Source: Tillandsia leiboldiana (lineage: Eukaryota > Streptophyta > Magnoliopsida > Poales > Bromeliaceae). Taken from it: a stretch of DNA of 64,000 bases. This document shows positions 11,359 through 21,851 of this stretch, one piece after another. The notes under the pieces were generated by a model, which was given only the letters and a program-made list of their open reading frames with translations, was not told where the DNA came from and searched no databases. Every line of letters begins with the position of its first letter. The first letter of the stretch is position 1. A program made the position numbers and the translations under genes. The stretch spans positions 46,772,977 to 46,836,976 of the forward strand of contig CM055061.1 in assembly GCA_029204045.2 (NCBI GenBank). The letters run 5' to 3'.

Positions 11359-11693
11359 CTCTCCCCCACTAAAAGAAAGTTTCGTCCTCGAAACTAACAC
11401 GGCTCAAAAGGAGAGTTCCAAAGCCAAAGGTAAGTATCCATCAACACCGTCTCCAGCTCCCAGTCGCTACGCACACTCCGCGAAGCGAGTCCACACGGCT
11501 AGGAGTCCAAAAGCTGGAAAAACCTCACGAATTCCAAAGAATAGAGGACACGGAAGAACGACCAACTCTACTCGTCCAAATCTACACGAATTACGCCAAC
11601 ACAACCAATAAGAAGGGTAAAGGCCCCACCAGCAGGAAAGTGGTCAACCCAACCCTCAATTTAAAAAACGGCTGAAATTAACGAAAAGTCCGA
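11359..11693 (-). other. G1 3' untranslated end with polypurine tract
   Basis: On the minus strand AGTGGGGGAGAG lies directly before the LTR_B start TGTGAGAACC, as for the plus-strand primer of a Ty3/gypsy element. The neighbouring ACGAAACTTTC block is shared with O (45110-45130) and G3 (35546-35570). Copia1 interrupts this stretch at 11694; it resumes at 23115 after the duplicated TCCGA. Confidence 0.85.
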
Positions 11694-11992
11694 TGTTGGG
11701 TTATATATAATTGGATCTAAATAGGGGGAAAAAACACCTAGAGGGGGGTGAATAGGTGTAAACGTTAAACACTCAAAAAATCATTGCGCAATAAAACCCA
11801 ATGCGGAAATAAAAATAAACACGCAACATTTTTACGTGGAAAAACTTCAAACCGGAGTAAAAAAACCACGGGACCGATCACACGGTGAAATCCACTAGAA
11901 TTAAGCACGTACAAGGTGATATACCGTACTCACAGACGACTCAACCTTTTCCATACGCTCCTAGTAGATCTTCTCCGCTCGCTCCGCAACGC

Positions 11993-12172
11993 TTCTCGAA
12001 TCCACGATCAGCGCCCAACGCCGAATCCACGGAATCCAACGTCGAGTCCACGACGTCCGACCGAATCCACGGTCTTCACCCAGTAGCACGCTTCGAATCC
12101 ACGAACGTACCTCGCTCCGAATCCACGAGGGCGGTTGCACCTTGAATCCACAAGGCCACGCGAGTCCACGCG
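11993..12172 (-). repeat. Leader hairpin array of copia1 3' LTR
   Basis: Eight units with a GAATCCAC or GAGTCCAC loop and complementary arms correspond one to one with 59330-59506 in copia2. One unit is damaged on one arm here (ACGGAATCC at about 12033 instead of the intact ACGGCG seen at 22190), and another is damaged in the right LTR (GAATTCATGAG near 22276). Confidence 0.85.
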
Positions 12173-12429
12173 CCGATTTTGGGAAAATCGTTATTTTTTG
12201 GGTGGTGATGATCCGCCGAATACTTAGATTAGAAATAGATCGGAAATACCATCTAAGTATTCATTAATTTGATTCTACTCAAAATCTGAGTTTGGAAAAC
12301 CTAGAATCAAATTAATAATATAGATGAAGAAACATAGAATTAAATCTAGTATTTTCTTTCTTCTCTATATGTGGATTTTTCTATTTCGGTCGTATTTTTC
12401 GCTTACCCTAAAAGATGAATCATAGGGTC

Positions 12430-12437
12430 TATTTATA
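12430..12437 (-). promoter_or_regulatory. TATA box, copia1 3' LTR
   Basis: The minus strand reads ACCTATAAATAGACCC. The match in the 5' LTR is at 22587-22594. Transcription would start about 30 bases lower in coordinate, so the palindrome pairs at 12500-12660 are upstream (U3) and the hairpins at 11993-12172 are in the transcript. Confidence 0.75.
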
Positions 12438-12696
12438 GGTTAGAAACCGTTGGAAGAAGATAAGAGTAAAAAACTAACCTTTTCTGGGATTTTTCAGGAC
12501 GACGATCCGGATCGGATTTCGGCGATCCGGATTGCAGTAACGAGACAGACAGTTTCCTGAAAAACAAAGGTTCGGGATCCGGATCGAAGTGCCTGATCCG
12601 GATCGTTCATACAATTCAGCAAAAACCCATGTTCAGGATCCGGATCAGAAAGGGCTTGGATCCGGATTGAATTTGCGTATGAACTAACACCCTTCG

Positions 12697-13272
12697 TGTG
12701 ACGCCCCACTTCCCAGGGGGTCACCCATCCTAGAACTACTCTAGCTCTAGCACGCGAAACTCTCATGTTCCTCTTGGATTTTACTACCATCCAAAATGCT
12801 ATAGCCGGGTTAGAGATTTAGTCCTATTATATCATTTATATAGAGGACTAATCCAAATTCCGGGGGTGTCACATTCTTCCCCCCTTTAAGCCCTGACGTC
12901 CACGTCAGGCTCAAGCACACTCACAAGCACCAGGCGATGTGAGACTCGTCTCGCTAGCCTTAGCCGACCTTGTGAGGAGCTGCACTCCACTCACAACGGT
13001 CATTAGCCGGGGAGCCTCGCTCTACCCGCTATATGACCCTGGCTCAGCCGAGACTCATCTCACATTTCCAGCTGGTGAATGTCTCTGATACCAACTATGA
13101 CGCCCCACTTCCCAGGGGGTCACCCATCCTAGAACTACTCTAGCTCTAGCACGCTAAACTCTCATGTTCCTCTTGGATTTTGCTACCATCCAAAATGCTA
13201 TAGCCGGGTTAGAGATTTAGTCCTATTATATTATTTATATAGAGGACTAATCCAAATTCCGGGGGTGTCACA
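12697..13272 (-). mobile_element. Cassandra-type TRIM with 5S rRNA-derived LTRs
   Basis: The 576-bp element has 177-bp LTRs (12697-12873 and 13096-13272) and a target duplication CTTCG (12692-12696 and 13273-13277); the copia1 5' LTR has the empty site near 22850. On the minus strand the primer site TTGGTATCAGAG (about 13083-13094) follows the right-hand LTR and a polypurine run AAAGGGGGGAAGAA precedes the left-hand one. The LTR contains CTAGGATGGGTGACC, CCTGGGAAGT and GAGTAGTTCTAGG, matching about 75 bases of the 3' part of plant 5S rRNA with its internal C box. That feature defines Cassandra. There is no coding capacity, as expected of a TRIM. Confidence 0.88.
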
Positions 13273-13533
13273 CTTCGGGATCCGGATTGGAATGTCTGAT
13301 CCGGATCCTGAACATGTCCCATGTCCAGTTTTTGATTTTTATGCAATTAAAAATTCATCCAAGTGTTTCTACACTATAAGAAGTATTCGGATCACCAAAA
13401 ATAATTAGTTAAACATACCTGATCCTTTTGAATTCTTCTTTCTTGAGATTGAGTTACATGATCCCAACTTCTTCATCTTCAATCTTCAAGACTTAATACT
13501 TTCACGAAATGCGCCAAAACAAATTCCTTAACA

Positions 13534-13546
13534 ATCTCCCCCTTTG
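13534..13546 (-). other. copia1 polypurine tract (PPT1)
   Basis: The minus strand reads CCAAAGGGGGAGAT directly before the 3' LTR start TGTTAAGG. A second polypurine run (complement of 14051-14067) and a third (complement of 16346-16360) occur upstream in the same element. Confidence 0.85.
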
Positions 13547-14165
13547 GCGGTTTCGTGACAAAACACAAATCCACTAAAGAAAATTCAAAAAGATATTTTT
13601 GTTGCTATCACCATACAACAAAAATTTACAGTGGAGATCCAAAATAAAATACATGAGATAAACTCCTAAAACAGACTCTAGACTTAGACATCTGTACTCT
13701 CTGCAAAAAGAAGCAATTCTTGACAAAACAAGATCGTTAGATACCTCAAGAATTTTTAGCATTCAAAACCTAACAGAGATAGAGTTTATACTCACTATGA
13801 CATTTTACGAATTTAGATATGTAATAGGATCACAATAAAACATCGACATATCTTCTAAGCAATAAAATTCAAGATGTCATAACTTTGTTAGTAATCAAAC
13901 AACTTGTTAGTAATAGTACATGCCCAATTAGTCAAATAGTTAGTCGGGGCATGCATTCAAACACAATACAAAACCACAAGTTGTGATACTTACCTTCATA
14001 GTTCAAAGTTCAGAGTTCACATATCATTGTTCATCATTCATTGTTCGTTTCTCTCTCCCCCTTTTTGTCACAAAATTAAGCCAAAAATACAAAACGTAAG
14101 GAGAGTTAAAAGTTCAGAAAATGTGAAAACTAAATCTAAAACCTGCACAAGAAATCAGACAACAT

Positions 14166-15115
14166 TTAGTTATCTGAGGCTGAATTATCTGAGGCGCTAT
14201 ATCCCAGTTTGTTCAAAATTCCTTTAAGCATTCCCGAAATCTTAGAACATTCCTGTTTCATCTTATATATGTCCGTGGACATCTGTCTTAGTTCCATAGC
14301 CAGTTTTTCTTGTTCTTGATTGATGGAAGACACTTTTGCTTTTTGGTCGGTTCTTCTGGAGGTTGAAGAACGTTGTGTGACAGCTGACGGTGCAGTTTCA
14401 CCTTCATCCCAAGGAGATCTTCTTGGCAGAGAATGTGAAGTGTCACGAGGTTGATTGATTTGAATTCCATTATCTCGCGAATTCTTTTTCCTTGTGTACT
14501 GCTTGATTGTTGAGGAAGACTTCATCATCTTCTTGTTCTTTAGGTAAAACTTATTTGCGTCATCAATACCTTGTTGTACTTCATGAAGAAATGTGTCCCA
14601 ATCTTCTTCGTCTTATGATTCAGTTTCAGTTCGATGGATATTCTTTGTGTCCTCTTGGCATGGTTTAGCTTGTTCCTTTTGTGCTGTGACATTGACATCC
14701 CTTTTGTCAATGCATTCCCGATTTTCAAAATCCTTAATCCTTGCAGAGCTGATAAAATCATGTGGAGGAGGCTGGCTAGCAAGTGGCTCCTCAATGGAAA
14801 TTCCTCCAGCACTCCCTCTCTTGCGGGCAACACTTTTTCTTTTTGTTTTCACAGGAGTTTCTTCCATTGGAGCTTTTCCTTTTTCAGCAGCAGTGGGCGG
14901 AGCCTTTGCCTTTGATGTTTCTGCAGGGGCTTTCCCTTTTGAAGCAGTGGGAGTAGTTGCTTCAACTTGAAGCTCATCCCAATCAATGGACTCCGTTTCA
15001 GATTCTGTCTCGGAATCATCCCTAGTTTTCTTTGCCTTCTTTGCCTTTTTAGGCTTGACAGGATTTCTTGTATGCACCATGGCAGCCAGAAGAAAGATGA
15101 TCCAGGTGATCACCA
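14166..15115 (-). pseudogene. copia1 env-like ORF, core domain lost
   Basis: The N-terminal part (from about 15115 down to 14690) closely matches the copia2 protein: the hydrophobic start VITWIIFLLAAMV, a Lys-rich stretch, SIDWDELQVEATT and ARIKDFENREC. The C-terminal part (14166-14528, another frame) ends in a heptad-like region (QEQEKLAMELRQM) resembling the copia2 tail. The roughly 200-residue middle domain of the copia2 protein is absent, and the region between carries stops. It is therefore a deleted, non-functional or rebuilt version. Confidence 0.7.
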
Positions 15116-15648
15116 TTGCTACAAGTTCCTTGTGAGAAATAAGGTCCTGTGGGCAACAATTCAAGAACACGAAGAATTGTTAATTTTCAAAAATTTGAAA
15201 AATTGTACCCAAACAATCATAATCGTGTAGAGAAACTAAGAATCAAATTAGTTTTCCAAAAAGAATTTTTAAAAATAGATCAATTCCATGATTTTCAAAA
15301 ATTCCTATTATATGCCCTAAAACCGAATTTTCAGAAAACGAAGCCCAAAAATCCGTTAATCAGGAGAATACCTAGCATATAATCAAAACTAATGTTCCCA
15401 GAGTTCTTATTTCAAAAGAAGTTTGATCAAAAACCATCCACAAACGAAAAAGAAGCAAGAAATTCATCACATTTTGAGGAAAAATAAGAAAAGCTGTGAA
15501 AAAATGAGATTTGGATCAAGAAAACTTACTTAGAATTGAAGAAAATGAGTTTAGAGGGCTCCAAGATCCTTGCTTTTTAGAGAGAGAAAGTTTGGAAGCT
15601 TAGAAACGAAAGCTTGTGATGAAAATAAAATCAAAATCCCCTTCGTTT

Positions 15649-15770
15649 CATATAAACCCTAGCCGTGATCCGGATCGGATCGAGATTTCAATCCGGATCG
15701 GCTACCCGCAGGAAATACCTGCGTTCGGGATCCGGATCGGCTTGTCCAATCCGGATCGGCTCCAACTATT
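15649..15770 (-). promoter_or_regulatory. Putative internal promoter of the env-like ORF (copia1)
   Basis: Four GATCCGGATC-like palindromes between 15666 and 15765 lie next to a TATA-like ATATAAA (15650-15656), about 500 bases upstream of the env-like ORF on the minus strand. This repeats the LTR arrangement of palindrome pairs next to a TATA box. The copia2 copy is at 53329-53500. The promoter role is inferred. Confidence 0.4.
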
Positions 15771-16345
15771 TTCTTCAGAAAAAATTCAGAAAATTTCTAG
15801 AAAATCCAGAAAAAGATTGTAAGCACTTTTGTGTATCAACTTTAACCAAAAATCATCATTTCATATCAAAAGAAATAGATTATACTAAATCTATCAATAA
15901 TAGCCAAATAATGAAATGAAAATTTATAAAAATTAAATCCCTTAAAGTTGAACAACTTCAATCACATCTAACATGATCTTATGAGTAATGCCTTTATCAA
16001 ATCATCAATTTGGTAAAGAAAATGAAATACCAAGATCAATAGATGTTTGAAATCCCAGATAAGTTAAATAATATATCTAGTCAAATTATAGTAAGAAGTG
16101 GCTCTTTGAGCATCTTTCAATAAAATCCCCACCTTATACCAACCTTGGAATTTGATAGAGTCAAGTATTCCAAAAAGCATTTTATTTAATCAACTTGAAC
16201 AACCATGCTTGGTATACATGTGGTAGCTGCACACAGTACTCGGACGACCGAGGTGGTAGCTCTTTCCTCCATGTGGTGGTAGTTTTCACACTCCTCATTG
16301 GGATATAACTCTTTCCACATCTTTTGAGCATAACACTTTTTCTTT

Positions 16346-16360
16346 GACTCCCCCTCAATT
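16346..16360 (-). other. Polypurine tract just after copia1 pol (PPT3)
   Basis: The minus strand reads AATTGAGGGGGAGTC, the canonical form of a copia polypurine tract, about 330 bases after the RNase H stop. The copia2 copy is at 54085-54099. The ~110 bases next to it (16205-16315) are nearly identical in the two elements. Confidence 0.6.
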
Positions 16361-16693
16361 AGCTATCAATTATTTAAGATATAAAGTATTCAACCAAATA
16401 TTGATCTCGATTTCATACTCGACTAAATAGTCAAATAAAATAAAAACTATACCAAGAGATCATCGAGAGAGAAATTGACTTCGATCAAAACAAAGATGAT
16501 TTAATTCACATAAATGATCATTGCATCAAATGAATTATTATGATATCCAAAGCATAATAAATTTCTAAATAAACGAAAAGATGCTATTAAAGTCAATAAG
16601 ACACATGCTCAATTAATGTTCTATGTCTAAGCATAGATAATGAACAAAAACACAAAAACAAAATCTAACCTAAACAAGAGTTTCAAAAAGAGG

Positions 16694-19500
16694 TTATTTC
16701 AAGGAAAGCATTCCAATTGCTTTACGCAAATGAATAAAACGTTTTTGATCCAAAGGTTTTGTTAAAATGTCAGCTAATTGATCTTCAGTTGAAATGTAGG
16801 AAATTTGAAGAATATTTGATTCAACTAGCTCTCTAAGAAAATGATATCTAAGTTCAATGTGTTTTGTTCTTGAGTGCAACACAGGGTTTTTTGAAATGTT
16901 TATAGCACTAGTGTTGTCACATAAAACAGTTACCGAAGTTGCTGAAATCCGGAAGTCGCTCAACACGCTTTTCATCCAAATGAGTTGAGTTGAACAACTA
17001 CCTGCTGAGATATATTCCGCTTCGGCAGTCGAGAGTGCAATGCAGTTTTGCTTTTTACTATGCCATGCAACAAGGCAATGGCCAAGATAAAAACATGCAC
17101 CACTCGTACTTTTCCGATCATCCACAGATCCTGCCCAATCGGCATCTGAATATCCAACAATATCTAGACTTGTTTCCATAGGATACCAAATTCCGAAATT
17201 AATGGTTCCTTTGATGTACCGGATGATCCTTTTCACCGTTTTCAGGTGAACCTCCTTTGGTGCTGATTGATATCTCGCGCAAATCCCAACACTAAAGGAT
17301 ATATCCGGGTGACTAGCTGTGAGGTAAAGTAGACTTCCAATCATGCTGCGATAAAGTTTCTCGTCTACATTCTCACTAAGAGATTCACTTCCTAATCCCT
17401 TATTGCTAGTTCCCATAGGAGTCGGAAAATCTTTAGAATTTTCTAATCCGAATTTCTTTACCAACTCCTTTGCATACTTGGATTGACACAGATGGATGCC
17501 TTCATCATTTTGTTTCACTTGCAATCCAAGAAAGTATGTCAGTTCGCCCATCATTGACATCTCAAATTCGCTTTCCATGGTTTCAGCGAATTTAGAAGCA
17601 TCATTATCCTTTGTTGCTCCAAATACAATGTCATCGACATAGATTTGTGCAACAATGAAGTTATTTGATAATGCTTCACAAAGAGAGTCCTGTCTGCTCC
17701 CCCTCGAGTATAGCCCTTCTCCAAAAGGTGCTTTGTCAACCTTTCGTACCACGCTCGCGGTGCTTGTTTTAAACCGTAAAGAGCCTTTTTTCAAACGAAA
17801 AACATGGTTAGGTAGTTTACAGTCTACAAAACCTTTCGGTTGAGCCACATAAACTTCCTCATTTAAAAACCCATTTAAAAATGCGCTCTTAATGTCCATT
17901 TGAAAGAGTTTTATTTTAAAGTGACAAGCAATAGCGAATAAGATACGAATGGACTCGAGTCTAGCTACAGCGGCGAAAGTTTCATCAAAGTCTATACCTT
18001 CTATTTGAGAGTAGCCTTGAGCAACTAAACGTGCTTTGTTCCTGATGATGATACCATCCTTATTTTTCTTGTTCTTGAAAATTCATTTAGTACCAATCAC
18101 ATTGTGTTGCTTCGGAGGCGTCGTTAATTCCCAGACTTTGTTGCGTTCAAACTGATGGAGCTCTTCCTGCATTGCTTCAATCCAGTAGTCATCCTGAAGA
18201 GCTTCATCAACGTTCTTTGGTTCGATTAAGGACACGTAACAAGCGAATCCACAAACCAACTGTCTCCGAGTCCTGACTCCTTCTTGTGGGTCTCCAATAA
18301 TATTAGATTCCGGATGATCCTTGGAGATGCGTAACGTTTGAGGTAACGGAGTACTCGGAGGTACATGAGATGATTCCTGCACATCATATAAACTTGAAGA
18401 ACCATTAGATGCATCATCATTATCAGAAGAATTGTTATGAGAAGATGCATTTGCAGGAGTATCACCATCAAGAGAGATATCAGGGGTAGATTTATCAGAT
18501 GCAAAGTGGAAAGCTTCATCTACTTTAACATTTATAGATTCTACTAACGTTTTAGATACCAAGTTAAATACCCGATATGCTCTACTATTTGTAGAATAAC
18601 CCAAGAAAATCCCTTCGTCACTTCGAGAGTCAAATTTTCCAAGATTTTCGCGGTCACGTAAAATGTAACACCGACTCCCAAAGATACGAAAATATTTGAT
18701 ATCCGGTTTTCTACAAACCATAGTTCATATGGTGTATTTAAAGTTCCTGGGCGCAAATAAACTCGGTTAATAACATAGACTGCAGTGTTCACAGCTTCAG
18801 CCCAAAAATATAACGGTAAATTCCGGCTATGAAGCATAACACGTGCCATCTCTTGAACAACCCTGTTTTTGCTCTCGACTACACCATTCTGTTGAGGTGT
18901 ATAGGGTGCTGAGAATTCATGTTTAATGCCGTTGGAAGTGCAAAAATCAATGAATTTAGAATTTATGAATTCTCCACCTCTATCACTTCTAACACGAATG
19001 ATCTTTTCATTCTTTTCAATCATAATACGATGGCAAATCTCTTGAAAAGAATCAAAAGTATCAGCTTTCTCTTTCAAAAATGCTACCCATGAGTATCTAG
19101 AGAAATCATCAACCAATAAGAAAATATACCATTTACCTCCCAAAGATGGTTGACGTGTTGGCCCCATTAAATCCATGTGCAATAGTTCCAAAGGCCGTTT
19201 AGTACCAACGTGGTTCAAGCTCTTGTGTGCAGTCCTGGATTGTTTTCCCTTTTGGCAACCACCACACACAATGTTTAGTTTAAGTGAAAGTTTTGGAACC
19301 CCCTTGACCACGTCTTTGTTTGAAATTCTAGCAAGTTCCTTAAAATTTATGTGACCTAGCCTTTCATGCCAAAGTGTTTCATTATTCAAAGAGGCTAAGT
19401 TACAATTTTCAGAAATTTTATTGGGAACAACATAACAATTGTTTTCAGATCTAACCCCCTTTAAAAAGAAAACATGGTCCTTATCAGTTACAACACATTA
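16694..19500 (-). pseudogene. pol: copia1 pol: integrase, reverse transcriptase, RNase H (broken)
   Basis: Reading down from about 19500: a gag-pre-integrase zinc region (HERLGHINF and CGGCQKGKQSR), the integrase core with its acidic triad in HMDLMGP, SDRGGEF and NGVVES, then RT with YVDD at IYVDDIVFG, then RNase H with AEAEYIS and TKHIELRYHFL, ending at ADILTKPLDQKRF. Breaks relative to copia2: a one-base shift near 19495 that separates pol from Gag-PR, a one-base loss near 18710, a TGG-to-TGA stop at 18080-18082, and a one-base gain near 17795 offset by a one-base loss near 17662, which scrambles about 43 residues of RT. It cannot make active enzymes. Confidence 0.93.
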
Positions 19501-21818
19501 AATAGATGAAAAATTAACTGAAAATCATTGTCACAAAGTTGACTGATACTTATGAGGTTAGTCTTAAGGCCTTCAACAAATAACACATTATTCAGTACCG
19601 GGCCATCTGGAATAGCTGCAGTTCCTTTTCCAACAATTTTGGAAGACTGACCGTCTCCGAAAACTACAAGTCCTCCGGAGATTTTCTCAAAATTTTGAAA
19701 GCAGTTTTTGTCACCGGTCATATGACGGGAACATCCGCTATCCAGGTACCAAGACGAATTATCATATGCATGCAAGGAAATATTAACAACAAGACAAGGA
19801 AAAATTTCACCTTTGCGTACCCAAACCTTTCGAGTTTTGGAGTACGTCGGAAATGATTGTGAAGTTGATACCTTCGGTGAAAGTGTCTTGATTGATCCAT
19901 CACTTTTCCTTGACGTCGTCGTCTTGTTTGATGTACTACCAATGTTCTTTTCTTTTGAAAGGTCCTTCTTTGATTTGCGGGAAATGAACTCATTGGTAGT
20001 AGTTGCAAGATGTACTTGATTTGATCTTTTCGCTCCATTCTTGCAATTTCTCCTTATGTGCCCTGCATAACCACAACGAAAACATACCTTAGTGCTTGAC
20101 AATCCCGAGGAGGGTGAAGTAGGCTTGTTATCGTTGCTTGTCGTTAGTTCCGGTGTCGGAGGAGGAGATACCGACTGGGGCACAAAGACTGTCCCACTCG
20201 AACTAGGAATGTCTCCAGTTTGAGTGTATCCGAGGCCGAACCGATTTGTTTGACCGAGACCAAGAATCCTATCCAACTTACTCCTTCCAGAAGAAAATTG
20301 CTTTAAATCATCTTTGAGTTGGAAAATGGTCTCTGTCATTTCCAATTTTTCCTGTCGAGCCTCGCCGTAGAGCTTCAAGAAGTAATTCGCTTTGTTCACC
20401 ATATCTACATAATTCTTCTCGAATTTCTCATTGGACTCTTGAAGGGAAACATTTACTTTAATCAGATTATCACTTTCCACTTCAAGAGCGTTTGAGAGAG
20501 AAGATGCCCTTTTTGCTTCTTCTTCGAGATCCTGCAATCTCCCTCTCAAACTCTTATTTTGCTTTGCCAGTTTCTTTGAATCCCTCAAAAGCTTATGGTA
20601 GGCAAGAGCAAAGTCTTCACCTTCAGAATTATCCGATTCATCGTCCGTTGCATTCTTTTCAACTTGGGAGGAGTTGGACAATGACTCGGATGTACTTGCC
20701 ATTAAGCACATGAAGGGTGAAGATGTGGACGCGTGGAATGCCGTTGCGTTATTTTCTTCATCACTTGAAGACGACTCATTTGACGATGAGGTGTCATCCC
20801 AAGTGACGGCTTGCATCGCTTTCTTCTTTGACGGATTCTTATTTGGACATTCCGTTGCAATGTGGCCGTAGCCTCGACATTTGAAGCATTGTACTTGTCC
20901 CTCTGAACTTTTCTTATCCTTTGAAAAATTCTCTTGATTTCTTGACTTGTAACTTGAAGAACCCTTGCCTTTCTTCGACTTTCCGAAGGATGGAGTTTTG
21001 CTTGAATTACCCCTTCGAAAATTTCGGTGAAACTTCCTTGTCAAGAGAGCGAGCTGCTTCTCAAAGTCCTCCATAGATAGGTTCTCGTCATCGTCTGAGG
21101 AGGATGAATCCGCGTCTTCTTCTTTTGTTGTTTTCAAAGCATAACCTGAAGACTTAGAAGAGGATGCCTTTTCCGAAGAATAGTTAGTAGGAAATGTCAT
21201 TTCATATGTTTGTAAAGAACCAACTAATTCTTCTACACGGATTTCGTCCGGGTGTTTAATAGTTTCAATGGCCGTAACCTTGGATCGAAATCTTTCAGGA
21301 AGAGTTCTTAAAATCTTTCTTACAATTTTAAATTCTGGAATTTTCTCTCCCAAGTTAGCACATGAATTCACAATATCTTGCAATCGTGTATAATAATCTG
21401 TGAACGATTCATTTTCTGCCATGAAAATAGGGTCAAACTTGCTCGTAAGCATTTGCAGTTTCTGAATCTTCACAAGGTTAGTTCCCTCATGTGTAACTTG
21501 AAGAACATCCCAGATTTCTTTCGCAGTCTCACATGCCGAGACGCGAGAGAACTCTGTTTGCGACAAAGCATTAAATAAAGCGTTAATCCCTTTGCCATTG
21601 TAAGAAGATAAATCAATCTCTTCCTTGGTCCATTTCGACCTAGGTTTGATGGTGCGAACATCACCAATAAATTTAGTTGGATTAGACCATCCTAATTCAA
21701 TTGATTGCCACACCCGTTCGTCGATGGAAATTAAAAAGGCTTTCATCCGTACTTTCCAGTAGGCATAATTTGTTCCATCGAAGAACGGGGGTCTGTTGAT
21801 GTTTCCACCTTCAACCAT
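19488..21818 (-). CDS. gag: copia1 Gag with protease start (776 aa, open frame)
   Basis: The ORF starts MVEGGNINRPPFFDGTNY, the usual start of SIRE Gag, about 33 bases inside the 5' LTR. It has the copia Gag helical region (about residues 50-200), a CCHC knuckle CFKCRGYGHIATEC at about 310, a Ser/Asp-rich linker and coiled-coil region, a second knuckle CFRCGYAGHIRRNC near 600, and the aspartic protease site WYLDSGCSRHMTG near 690. A one-base shift ends it at 19488, so the protease is cut short and separated from integrase. Gag would package the element RNA in cytoplasmic particles. Confidence 0.9.
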   Translation of the reverse strand: MVEGGNINRPPFFDGTNYAYWKVRMKAFLISIDERVWQSIELGWSNPTKFIGDVRTIKPRSKWTKEEIDLSSYNGKGINALFNALSQTEFSRVSACETAKEIWDVLQVTHEGTNLVKIQKLQMLTSKFDPIFMAENESFTDYYTRLQDIVNSCANLGEKIPEFKIVRKILRTLPERFRSKVTAIETIKHPDEIRVEELVGSLQTYEMTFPTNYSSEKASSSKSSGYALKTTKEEDADSSSSDDDENLSMEDFEKQLALLTRKFHRNFRRGNSSKTPSFGKSKKGKGSSSYKSRNQENFSKDKKSSEGQVQCFKCRGYGHIATECPNKNPSKKKAMQAVTWDDTSSSNESSSSDEENNATAFHASTSSPFMCLMASTSESLSNSSQVEKNATDDESDNSEGEDFALAYHKLLRDSKKLAKQNKSLRGRLQDLEEEAKRASSLSNALEVESDNLIKVNVSLQESNEKFEKNYVDMVNKANYFLKLYGEARQEKLEMTETIFQLKDDLKQFSSGRSKLDRILGLGQTNRFGLGYTQTGDIPSSSGTVFVPQSVSPPPTPELTTSNDNKPTSPSSGLSSTKVCFRCGYAGHIRRNCKNGAKRSNQVHLATTTNEFISRKSKKDLSKEKNIGSTSNKTTTSRKSDGSIKTLSPKVSTSQSFPTYSKTRKVWVRKGEIFPCLVVNISLHAYDNSSWYLDSGCSRHMTGDKNCFQNFEKISGGLVVFGDGQSSKIVGKGTAAIPDGPVLNNVLFVEGLKTNLISISQLCDNDFQLIFHLFNVL

Positions 21819-21838
21819 TGTTTACAACCCTATTCCCT

Positions 21839-21849
21839 CTCTGATACCA
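21839..21849 (-). other. copia1 primer binding site (tRNA-Met)
   Basis: The minus strand reads TGGTATCAGAG, two bases after the 5' LTR end. It matches the start of the site complementary to initiator tRNA-Met. Confidence 0.88.
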
Positions 21850-21851
21850 CT

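Larger units (their letters stand above)
11694..13533 (-). repeat. copia1 3' LTR, interrupted by a TRIM
   Basis: Without the TRIM and its duplicated CTTCG the LTR is about 1259 bases, starting TGTTGGGTTATATATAATT and ending TTCCTTAACA. The TATA box is at 12430-12437 (minus). The hairpin array is at about 11993-12172 and the GATCCGGATC palindrome pairs are at about 12500-12660 plus 13281-13310 on the other side of the TRIM. Confidence 0.93.

Noticed and set aside
12697..13272. A genuine 5S rRNA gene
   Set aside because: Only about 75-80 bases of 5S similarity are present, inside TRIM LTRs with target duplication, primer site and polypurine run.
14593..14970. Plus-strand frames opposite the env-like region (also 52194-52762, 57817-58047, 20492-20871)
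   Set aside because: Antisense shadows of retroelement coding regions with no independent support.
21839..21849. tRNA gene fragments
   Set aside because: TGGTATCAGAG sites are primer binding sites at LTR ends; no cloverleaf is present. TTCGAATCC in the hairpins resembles a B box, but no A box or tRNA fold was found.
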